Positions 56,970 to 64,000 of a stretch of DNA of 64,000 bases are shown here, piece after piece. How positions within the stretch are numbered: the first letter of the stretch is position 1; each line of letters starts with the position of its first letter. The DNA comes from Meridianimarinicoccus sp. MJW13 (GTDB lineage: Bacteria > Pseudomonadota > Alphaproteobacteria > Rhodobacterales > Rhodobacteraceae). The translations under genes and the position numbers were made by a program. Location: NCBI RefSeq assembly GCF_014901205.1, contig NZ_JACNMU010000001.1:1-64000 (forward strand), written 5' to 3'. The notes under the pieces are model-generated. The model saw only the letters and a list, made by a program, of their open reading frames with translations. It had not been told where the DNA came from and did not search any database.

Positions 56970-58436
56970 ATGTCCGGTGCTGCTCAGCGCATTGCTGCGT
57001 TCAATTTCAGAACCGTCACGGCCACGCCCAACCAGACCCGCTATGTGAGGTCCGAACTCGCCGAGGCGGGGTCGTACATGATTTCCATGGGCCATCTCGT
57101 GCAGGGCCAACTGGACGAGACAAGGTTTCGGGCAGCGGCAACGCAACTGGTTCTGCGTCATGACGCGTTGCGCACCTCTTTTGACATCATTCAAGGGGCT
57201 GTTCAGGCGCGTATTTCCGAAGAACCGCAGTTTCAGTACCACAGCTGCAGGCTTGCAGATGACAGCCTCTCTGCGTTCCGGTCCTGGGCATTGCCGCTGG
57301 TTTTCGAAGACGTGGATCCAAGGGTGCCAGGATCGCTGATCCGTGTTCTCGTCGCCAACCTTGGCGAGCAATGGCGGTTTACCATTGCGGCCCATCACGC
57401 CACCACCGATGGATTTTCTCGCGGCGTGATGACACGGGAATTGCTCAAGCTCTATGCCGGGGAGGATCTGCCGTCGGCGCCCTCCTACTACGACATCGAT
57501 ATCAAAGCGGCCCAGGACCCGTCCGAGCTGCGCGCTGTCAATGATCTGGTGACGGCGCTACCACAACCCGTGCGCCTGATCGGAGACGGGTTCGAAACCG
57601 GCGAAGAATCCTCGGCAGGCCATTTCGTCGAGCGGTCCTTTGACGATCTGTCTCGCTCGGTGCGGATGACCGCCAAGTCGATCGGCACAACGAAATTCGG
57701 TCTGTTCTCGGCCGTCTACGCGTTGGGGCTGCACGGCTATTCCGGTGAAACACAGGTGTCGAGCTTTTTTCAGACCTCAGGGCGCAAGGTGTTCGGGGCT
57801 TCCAATTCCATCGTCGGGCCCTATTCCAACACCCTGCCCCTTGATCTGAGCTTTGATCCGGGCCGTGCGTTTGGCAGCTTCGCACGGGATCTTGCCAAGC
57901 AGGTGGGAAACACCGTCGCGCTGGAGCGTGCGCCGATCCTTGATGCCGTTCTGGCCGCCCAGAAAGGACCGAGCGTTTCGATCAACATGTTCCCACCGGC
58001 GGCGCGCATCAAGGCTGGCGCGCTGGAAGTCGGCCCGCGCGAGTTTCTGGATCGCCGGACGGAATTCGATTTGAACCTTGTCTGGGCCGAGGATGGCGGC
58101 GTTCTGACCGCGCGGGCGTTCTATGACAAGGCGCATTTGTCCGACACCCGCGCGCGGCTTTTTCTGGATCAGCAAGCCCGATTGCTGCGCGCCGTTCTGG
58201 CGGATCCTGCGGCCTCCTGCCGGGACATTCTCAAGCAAGCCCGCTCCGGTGCCGAAGCATTGCTGCCGCAAGGCACAACGGACCCCACCCCCAGGCATCG
58301 CCTGCACAACGCGTTCTTGGAATGGGCAGCGCGGACCCCGGATGCCGTGGCACTTGTCACTTCGAAGGACCGCCTGACCTACAAGGCATTGGCAGACCGT
58401 CTTCGGGCCAGAGTGGCAGGCCTGCAGGACGCATGA
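56970..58436 (+). CDS. NRPS first part: condensation domain and start of adenylation domain, ended by an in-frame TGA
   Basis: The 488-residue product contains a condensation domain (about 25-440) with the active-site HHATTDG (His143, Asp147) and YSNTLPLDLSF-like later motifs. From about residue 446, LHNAFLEWAARTPDAVALVT begins the adenylation domain, which is cut at TGA 58434-58436 after only 40 residues. The same frame continues without a break into AGPGNCVVIFAQRDPALVEA, the normal next segment of the domain. The TGA is therefore a point nonsense mutation, sequencing error or recoding site in a 1356-residue synthetase, not a natural gene end. There is no ribosome-binding site right after it. 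Confidence 0.8.
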   Translation: MSGAAQRIAAFNFRTVTATPNQTRYVRSELAEAGSYMISMGHLVQGQLDETRFRAAATQLVLRHDALRTSFDIIQGAVQARISEEPQFQYHSCRLADDSLSAFRSWALPLVFEDVDPRVPGSLIRVLVANLGEQWRFTIAAHHATTDGFSRGVMTRELLKLYAGEDLPSAPSYYDIDIKAAQDPSELRAVNDLVTALPQPVRLIGDGFETGEESSAGHFVERSFDDLSRSVRMTAKSIGTTKFGLFSAVYALGLHGYSGETQVSSFFQTSGRKVFGASNSIVGPYSNTLPLDLSFDPGRAFGSFARDLAKQVGNTVALERAPILDAVLAAQKGPSVSINMFPPAARIKAGALEVGPREFLDRRTEFDLNLVWAEDGGVLTARAFYDKAHLSDTRARLFLDQQARLLRAVLADPAASCRDILKQARSGAEALLPQGTTDPTPRHRLHNAFLEWAARTPDAVALVTSKDRLTYKALADRLRARVAGLQDA

Positions 58437-58454
58437 GCCGGGCCCGGCAATTGC

Positions 58455-61040
58455 GTGGTGATATTCGCCCAACGCGATCCCGCATTGGTCGAAGCCCTGT
58501 TGGCGGTATCCGCCAGCGGGGCGTCCTTTGCGATCATTGATGCCAGTTATCCGCCGGCGCGCATCTCCCAAATGTTCGACCGGCTTGAGGCGCGCTTCGT
58601 CATCGAGGCCGGGGCGGAATTGCCGCCGGACCTGCGCAGCGGGCGGACGCTGGTTGCGTGTGGCGATCCAGCCAGGGCCAGGGTGATCGACGGACCACCC
58701 CGAGACGCGGCCTGCCACATGTTCACATCGGGCACGACGGGTCAGCCGAAACTGATCAGCCATCCCGATCAGACTGTTCAGAGATTTGTCGCCTGGCAGG
58801 CCGCGACACTGGCGCTGGACACCCCCGTTGTGACCATGATGATGGCGGGCCTGGCCCATGATCCAACCCTGCGCGACGTGCTTCTGCCCCTGTCGCATGG
58901 TGGCACCGTGGCGGTTCCGACACCCTGCGAAATGGCAACGCCCGAGCGGCTGCGCGCACTCATGGCCACGGCACAATGCAACGTCGTGCGGTTCAGCCCT
59001 GCCTCCGCAAGGCTGCTGACAACGGGCGCTTCCCGGGACCACCGCTTCGACCATCTGTGCGCCATTTTCTGGGGCGGAGAGCGCCTGCCCCGGTCCGTGG
59101 TCGCGGAATGGCAGTCGCGCGTGCCCAAAGCCCGCCAGTTCAACGTGTTCGGCACCACCGAAACGCCACAAGCCTTCCTGATCCACGAGATCCAGCGAAA
59201 CGCGCCGCCCGCCGGGGAAATTCCCTTGGGGCGAACACTGCCATGGACAGGGGCGGCGGTTTTGGCAGAAGACGCAACACCGGTGGCGATCGGCGAGGTC
59301 GGCGAACTGACGGCCATGCTGGCCGACCCGATCATCGGGGCCAACGACAAGCTGTCAGAGACAAAGGGCGCGGGCGCGCTGCGCCATTTCACCGGCGATT
59401 TGGCCTACATGATGCCGGGCGGCGAGATCACCTTTGCCGGACGACGGGACGGTCAGGTCAAGATCAACGGGTTCCGGGTGGAACTGGGCGAGATCGAGGC
59501 GTTTGCCGAGGGGATTTCCGGGGTGAAGCAGGCGACGGCCCTGGTTGCGGACGATCGCATCCTTCTGTTCGTGCTGGCGCCCGGCACCTCCGTCGCCGAA
59601 GGGACCGTGAAGGCGCGACTGGCCCAAAACGTGCCCGCCTACATGGTGCCTGCGCAGATCTTGGTGCTTGATGGATTCCCGGCCACGCCCAATGGCAAGG
59701 TCGACAAGCCTGCGCTGGTGGCTTTGGCGGCAAAAGCGGCCAGAGCCGAGACTGGCAAGCCCGATGCCCAGCCGAAAGGTGCGGAAGAGATCGCGATTTC
59801 GAAGCTGCTGGCCCGAAACACAAACCGCACCTTTGTCGCACGCAACCAGTCGCTGGCCGATCTGGGCATCGACAGCATTGGCACTATCGAGGCGCGACTG
59901 GATCTGGAAGGCGCGGGCTTCACCCTGCCAGACGGCTGGCAATGGCTGACCGTTTCGGAACTGGCCGCCCAACAACCGGCGGCCAAATCCAGCGGGTCGG
60001 CGTCGAAACGCTGGATCGCCATGGGCCGGATGGACAGTTTCATCCTGATCCGGGCCCTTGCCATTGCGGTGATCGTGGCCTTCCACACCGGGTTGAAGCT
60101 GCCGGTCGGAGCCTCGATCATCCTGTTTGTTCTGACCGGCTTTGCCTTCGTACGCATGCAGTTGCCCGCCATTCTGCGGGACGACCATGCCGGACGGATT
60201 CTGACGCTGATGGCGCGGCTCATAGTGCCCATGGCCGCGATTTCGCTGGTCTACTATCTGAAACACACGGTGATGGACAACGACGCCCATCTGTCCACGT
60301 TGCTGCCCTATCGCAATCTGGCACCCTTTTTCGAATTCATGGTGCTTGGCCGGGATCACTACCAGATCCAGTTGGAATTTCTGTGGTTCCTGCACAGCTA
60401 TTTGCAGATGTTCCTGGTGATCAGTGTCTTGCTGGCCGTGCCCCGCATCCGTGCACTGCTGCGGCGGGATCTGTGGCGCAGCCTGGTCGGGTTGTTCTGC
60501 ATCTCTGAATTGGCAGGGGTGGGCACCATCGCGGCGCTGGCCCAGTGGACCGGCGACTTCGAAAAGACCTCGTTCTACCTGCTCTCATGGCCGACCACGA
60601 CGATGCCGTTCCTGGTCATTGGCGCCGTGGTTGCCGCTGCCGACACGCAGCGCCGGGTGGTGGCCAGCTTCGCCTTCGTGCTGCTGCATTTTGCGGTCAG
60701 CGCCCTGTTCTACAGATCTCACGCCGAAGGCTGGTGGGTCATTGCACTGTTGTTCTGCGTGCTGATGCCTCAGATCACACTGCCGCGGATCGTAACCAGC
60801 GTCGTGATGCTCTTGGCGGCACATTCGCTGATCATCTACCTGTCCCACCATGCGACCGGATCGGTGTTCTCGGACATCTTCGGACGTGGCGAGTTGCGAG
60901 GGGCCAGCGTGGTATTCCAACTGGCTTTCGGTGTGCTGCTGGGCATTGCCCTGCGCCCGCTGCTGACGCGGTTGGGCATCTATCGGCTGGCCGACATCCC
61001 GCTGTCCTTCCAAAGCAAGTTGGCCAAGAAACAAGTATGA
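58455..61040 (+). CDS. NRPS second part: adenylation domain, carrier protein and membrane acyltransferase-3 domain
   Basis: As drawn from GTG 58455 the product is 861 residues, but it is probably the rest of the preceding gene. Adenylation motifs run in order: A3 FTSGTTGQPK, AHDPTLRD, A5 NVFGTTE, A7 TGDLAYM, A8 GRRDGQVKINGFRVELGEIE and A10 NGKVDK. A carrier domain follows with the phosphopantetheine Ser474 in LGIDSIGTIEA. From about 525 to the end there are roughly ten hydrophobic helices that begin LIRALAIAVIVAFHTG, the Arg/His start of acyltransferase-3 membrane proteins. No thioesterase or reductase domain is present, so the membrane domain is the candidate release or transfer module. A reductase-like gene follows after 13 bases. 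Confidence 0.8.
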   Translation: MVIFAQRDPALVEALLAVSASGASFAIIDASYPPARISQMFDRLEARFVIEAGAELPPDLRSGRTLVACGDPARARVIDGPPRDAACHMFTSGTTGQPKLISHPDQTVQRFVAWQAATLALDTPVVTMMMAGLAHDPTLRDVLLPLSHGGTVAVPTPCEMATPERLRALMATAQCNVVRFSPASARLLTTGASRDHRFDHLCAIFWGGERLPRSVVAEWQSRVPKARQFNVFGTTETPQAFLIHEIQRNAPPAGEIPLGRTLPWTGAAVLAEDATPVAIGEVGELTAMLADPIIGANDKLSETKGAGALRHFTGDLAYMMPGGEITFAGRRDGQVKINGFRVELGEIEAFAEGISGVKQATALVADDRILLFVLAPGTSVAEGTVKARLAQNVPAYMVPAQILVLDGFPATPNGKVDKPALVALAAKAARAETGKPDAQPKGAEEIAISKLLARNTNRTFVARNQSLADLGIDSIGTIEARLDLEGAGFTLPDGWQWLTVSELAAQQPAAKSSGSASKRWIAMGRMDSFILIRALAIAVIVAFHTGLKLPVGASIILFVLTGFAFVRMQLPAILRDDHAGRILTLMARLIVPMAAISLVYYLKHTVMDNDAHLSTLLPYRNLAPFFEFMVLGRDHYQIQLEFLWFLHSYLQMFLVISVLLAVPRIRALLRRDLWRSLVGLFCISELAGVGTIAALAQWTGDFEKTSFYLLSWPTTTMPFLVIGAVVAAADTQRRVVASFAFVLLHFAVSALFYRSHAEGWWVIALLFCVLMPQITLPRIVTSVVMLLAAHSLIIYLSHHATGSVFSDIFGRGELRGASVVFQLAFGVLLGIALRPLLTRLGIYRLADIPLSFQSKLAKKQV

Positions 61041-61053
61041 AGAGGAGCCAGAC

Positions 61054-62124
61054 ATGTCCAAGATGAACATCCTGATGCTGGGGGCGGCCTATGGGCTGCT
61101 GCCCGCGGTTCGCATCCTGTTGGCCGGCCATCGTGTGACTGTGGTGTGCCGCGCCTCGGAACAATCCAGTATTGCCAGCGACGGCGCGCAGATCTCGTTC
61201 CTGAAGCGGGACGGCACGCCCAACACCACGATGTCAGCGCCGGGCACCATCGGAACGGTCAAGGACAACGCGCTGTGCCTTGCCGGGGTCGATGTGGATC
61301 TGTCGCCCTTCGACATGGTGTTCCTTGCCATGAGCGAGCCGCAATACGCGTCCGAGGATGTGGCCGGGCTTGTACGCCGGATCGGCGCATCCGGCCTGCC
61401 GGTTGTATCGCTGATGAATGCCCTGCCGCCGCCCTTCCTGGCGCGCCTGAACGCATTCGACACCGTACAGCTGCGCCCGGCCTACACCGCGTGGTCGGTG
61501 TGGCAGCATCTTGACCCGGCGCTGATCTCGGCCGCCAGTCCCGACGCCCAGGCCGTGCGCATGGATCCCGAAAGGACCAACGAACTGTCGGTCACGCTGG
61601 CGTCGAATTTCAAGGTGGCTCCATTCGAACAGGCTGCACATCAAGAACTGTTGGAAACGCTCTCGCGCGATGTGTCTGCCTATCGTCAGGATGGTCGACC
61701 GCTGCCAGTGCGCCTGCTTGCGCATAACGCACTGCATGTTCCGATGGCCAAATGGCCCATGCTGATGGCCGGCAACTGCCGTTGTGTCGGACCGGATGGA
61801 AGCATCGTGTCCATTGCCGAGGCCGTTGGCGCGGATCCCGAAGCCAGCCAGAGGATATATGACCAGACGCTGGAGGTCGTGCGCGCTGCCGGTGCGGGTG
61901 ACGGCGATATCGTTCCGTTTTCGCACTATGCACGTGCCGCGCGTGGCCTGGTCCGGCCTTCCTCTTTCGCCCGTGCCATCGCAGCGGGTGCTCCGAACAT
62001 CGAACGCGTTGACAAGATCATCCAGCTCAGTGGCCGTGCACTGGGTCAGACCATACCCGAAATCGATCGGATCGTCGCGCAGGTGGATGTCCTGATGGCC
62101 CGCCCCCTGGCAGCCAGCGCCTAG
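61054..62124 (+). CDS. Ketopantoate-reductase-like NAD(P)-dependent oxidoreductase
   Basis: The 356-residue protein has an N-terminal Rossmann fold (NILMLGAAYGLLPAVRILLAGHRVTVVCRAS) and the FDMVFLAMSEPQ and VVSLMNALPPPFL segments of the ApbA/PanE superfamily. The usual GxGxxG loop is GAAYG, so cofactor binding may be atypical. The C-terminal half is helical, as in 6-phosphogluconate-dehydrogenase-like folds. GAGGAG precedes the ATG, 13 bases after the NRPS stop, so it is co-transcribed and may reduce or condense the NRPS product or supply its precursor. True ketopantoate reductase activity is not assumed. Confidence 0.7.
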   Translation: MSKMNILMLGAAYGLLPAVRILLAGHRVTVVCRASEQSSIASDGAQISFLKRDGTPNTTMSAPGTIGTVKDNALCLAGVDVDLSPFDMVFLAMSEPQYASEDVAGLVRRIGASGLPVVSLMNALPPPFLARLNAFDTVQLRPAYTAWSVWQHLDPALISAASPDAQAVRMDPERTNELSVTLASNFKVAPFEQAAHQELLETLSRDVSAYRQDGRPLPVRLLAHNALHVPMAKWPMLMAGNCRCVGPDGSIVSIAEAVGADPEASQRIYDQTLEVVRAAGAGDGDIVPFSHYARAARGLVRPSSFARAIAAGAPNIERVDKIIQLSGRALGQTIPEIDRIVAQVDVLMARPLAASA

Positions 62125-64000
62125 ATGTCCTTGACCAGCCGCAGCGCGTCATAGATCGCGGCATGGGTGTTGCGGGCGCTGACCGCGTCGCCGATGCGGA
62201 ACAATTGGAACCGGCCGTCCGGGTTGCGGCACAGGGTCTGGGGCCGACCTTCCAGAAGCGCATCGTGATCCACCGCCCCGCCGTTTGACGACAGCGGCTT
62301 GAGGTCGAAATACAGGTCCTCCAGCGGCAGGGTGCCATAGTTCACCACCACCTGATCGTATTGCGCATCGAAGCGGTGATCGCTGTAGTCGGTGCCGATG
62401 GTGGCGGTCAGCTTGTTGCCGTCGCGCCGCACGTCCAGCAGCCGCCGTGTCACGGTAAAGGTCACGTCCTTGTCCTGCAGCGCCCGCATGTAAGGCACCA
62501 GGTTCATCGCCATGATGTCTGGGGCAAACACCCGGTCGGGGGTCATCACCTCGACCGTCGATCCGGCCAGGGCCGCCATTTCGGCGGCCTGGAGCCCCGG
62601 ATGATCACCGCTTTCATCATAAATCAGCACGGACCCGGCGGGCTTCACATCGCCCGACAGGATGTCCCACGTGCTGACCACATGGGCCGGTTCCCCCCGC
62701 GTTTCGAACAGCCCGGTGTTGGGCACACCACCGGTGGCCACGATCACCACGTCTGGATGCATCGCGGCCACATCCGCGGCCTCGGCCCAGGTGTTGAAGC
62801 GGAAGTCCACGTCCCGCGCGGCGCATTGCGCCATGCGCCAGTCGATGATCGAGATCATCTCGCGCCGGCGCGGCGATTGCGCGGTCAGCCGCACCTGTCC
62901 GCCCGGATCGGCGGCGGCTTCCAGAACCACCACCTCATGGCCCCGCTCGGCGGCGACACGGGCCGCTTCCAGCCCACCCGGACCGGCGCCGACCACGACG
63001 ACCTTGCGGCGGGTTGCCGCCCGCGCGATCTCATGCGGCATGGTCAGTTCCCGCCCGGTCGCGGCGTTGTGCATGCACAGGGCATCGCCCGCCTGATAGA
63101 TCCGGTCCAGGCAGTAGGTGGCACCGACACAGGGGCGGATGTCCTCTTCGCGGCCTTCGACGATCTTGCGGACGATATGCGGGTCGGCCATATGCGCCCG
63201 CGTCATGCCGACCATATCCAGCAGGCCCGCCGCCACCGCGTGGCGTGCCGTCGCCACATCGGGGATCTTCGCGGCATGGAAGGTCGGCATGCCTGTGGCC
63301 TTGCGCACTGCACCCGCGAAATCCAGATGCGGCGCGTTCTTCATGCCCTGCACCGGGATCACATCGGTCATCGCCGGATCGGTGTGGATGCGGCCCCGGA
63401 TCACGTTGAGGAAATCCACCTGCCCGGTGTCGGCCAGCCGTCTGGAGATCTCGACCCCCTCCTCGGCCGTGATGCCGCCCTTCTGCGCCTCGTCCGCCGT
63501 ATAGCGGAAGCCGACGATGAACTCGGGCCCCACCCGCTTGCGCACCGCCGCCAGCACATCCAGCGGAAACCGCAGCCGGTTTTCCAGCGTATCCGCCCCG
63601 TAGGGGCCGGTCAGATCATTGGTCAGCGGCGACCAGAACTGGTCCAGCAGATGGCCATAGGCCTGCAATTCGATCCCGTCCATGCCGCCCGCCTGCATGC
63701 GCTCCGCGGCATCGACGAAGTCGCCAAGAATACGGTCAATGTCCCAATCCTCGATCAGTTTGGGAAAGGAACGGTGCGCGGGTTCGCGATGCCGCGACGA
63801 CGACACCGACGGCAGCCAGTCGCCCTTGTTCCAGCCGGTGCGCCGGCCAAGGTGCGTCAGCTGGATCATCACCGCGCAGCCGTGGTCGTGGCAGGCGTCG
63901 GTCAGGTTGCGGATCCACGGCACCACCTCGTCCTTGTAGGCAAGGATGTTGTTGAACACCGGCGGGCTGTCCTTTGACACCGCCGCCGATCCGGCGGTCA
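62121..64000 (-). CDS. TMADH/StcD-like NADH:flavin oxidoreductase, N-terminus beyond the window
   Basis: At least 626 residues lie in the window, and the frame is still open at the right edge (SAAVSKDSPPVFNN, typical of an internal position near residue 60), so the start is outside. The N-terminal part is an old-yellow-enzyme barrel (MIQLTHLGRRTGW, AYGHLLDQFWSPLTND), followed by an iron-sulfur segment (RPCVGATYCLDRIYQAGDALCMHNAATGRE) and an FAD/NAD-binding part (VVVVGAGPGGLEAARVAAERGHEVVVLE). The arrangement matches trimethylamine dehydrogenase and N-methylproline demethylases. The first cysteine box is CVGATYC, lacking the middle Cys of the classical CxxCxxC. Demethylation of a methylated amine or proline betaine is a reasonable guess. 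Confidence 0.82.
   Translation of the reverse strand, partial: TAGSAAVSKDSPPVFNNILAYKDEVVPWIRNLTDACHDHGCAVMIQLTHLGRRTGWNKGDWLPSVSSSRHREPAHRSFPKLIEDWDIDRILGDFVDAAERMQAGGMDGIELQAYGHLLDQFWSPLTNDLTGPYGADTLENRLRFPLDVLAAVRKRVGPEFIVGFRYTADEAQKGGITAEEGVEISRRLADTGQVDFLNVIRGRIHTDPAMTDVIPVQGMKNAPHLDFAGAVRKATGMPTFHAAKIPDVATARHAVAAGLLDMVGMTRAHMADPHIVRKIVEGREEDIRPCVGATYCLDRIYQAGDALCMHNAATGRELTMPHEIARAATRRKVVVVGAGPGGLEAARVAAERGHEVVVLEAAADPGGQVRLTAQSPRRREMISIIDWRMAQCAARDVDFRFNTWAEAADVAAMHPDVVIVATGGVPNTGLFETRGEPAHVVSTWDILSGDVKPAGSVLIYDESGDHPGLQAAEMAALAGSTVEVMTPDRVFAPDIMAMNLVPYMRALQDKDVTFTVTRRLLDVRRDGNKLTATIGTDYSDHRFDAQYDQVVVNYGTLPLEDLYFDLKPLSSNGGAVDHDALLEGRPQTLCRNPDGRFQLFRIGDAVSARNTHAAIYDALRLVKDI

Noticed and set aside
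58434-58436. Selenocysteine or programmed recoding at the NRPS TGA
   Set aside because: No selenoprotein context is expected in an adenylation domain, and I saw no obvious hairpin directly after the TGA; nonsense mutation or sequencing error is simpler.

Overview
The window looks like a chromosome or large replicon of a high-GC Rhodobacterales (roseobacter-like) alphaproteobacterium. This is inferred from gene content and style: YtfQ/RbsB-type sugar uptake, FCD-type GntR regulation, a giant RTX protein, OprB-type porins, an exported DUF4953-type metalloprotease, a DUF2189 membrane protein and a TMADH/StcD-like flavoprotein. No rRNA, tRNA, CRISPR array or intact mobile element was seen.

Layout. 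(1) 1-2650 is a decayed integration module: an unknown protein, a helix-turn-helix/zinc-ribbon protein and a tyrosine recombinase, carrying two frameshifts and one in-frame stop. (2) 2836-15495 is a coherent catabolic locus. A GntR regulator and a GMC oxidoreductase run leftward. Divergently, an aldehyde dehydrogenase, a four-gene sugar ABC importer, an enolase-superfamily dehydratase, a zinc alcohol dehydrogenase, an SDR and a 2-hydroxyacid dehydrogenase run rightward as one tight operon. Two FadR-like palindromes lie in the divergent gap. The set suggests oxidative, non-phosphorylative breakdown of a sugar or sugar acid; the substrate is unknown and no aldolase or kinase is present. (3) 15945-26237 encodes a 3430-residue RTX protein with its own promoter but no neighbouring type I exporter. 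(4) 26470-29985 has a TetR plus coniferyl-aldehyde-dehydrogenase-like pair surrounded by debris: an SDR N-terminus, an AdhP-type fragment and an unidentified C-terminal fragment. (5) 29986-36831 is a 2281-residue autotransporter with about 18 copies of a glycine-rich motif.

(6) 37221-41656 is a leftward operon of an OprB-like porin, an exported arginase-family ureohydrolase, a membrane-anchored parvulin and a HupE/UreJ-type membrane protein, divergent from a winged-helix regulator. (7) 43496-48553 holds an AraC regulator divergent from an exported amidohydrolase, followed by a second OprB-like porin and an exported metallophosphoesterase. Regions 6 and 7 repeat one theme: a porin beside an exported hydrolase, suggesting periplasmic processing of nitrogenous compounds. 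(8) 48857-56675 is a leftward run of envelope or secreted proteins: DUF2189, two unknowns, a DUF4953-type metalloprotease, a patatin and an ASST-like protein.

(9) 56970-62124 is the most unusual locus. An NRPS with the order condensation, adenylation, carrier protein, then a membrane acyltransferase-3 domain is interrupted by a single in-frame TGA in the adenylation domain. A ketopantoate-reductase-like enzyme follows in the same operon. (10) 62121 to the right edge is a TMADH/StcD-type flavoprotein running out of the window; its stop codon shares the palindrome CTAG with the stop of the convergent reductase gene.
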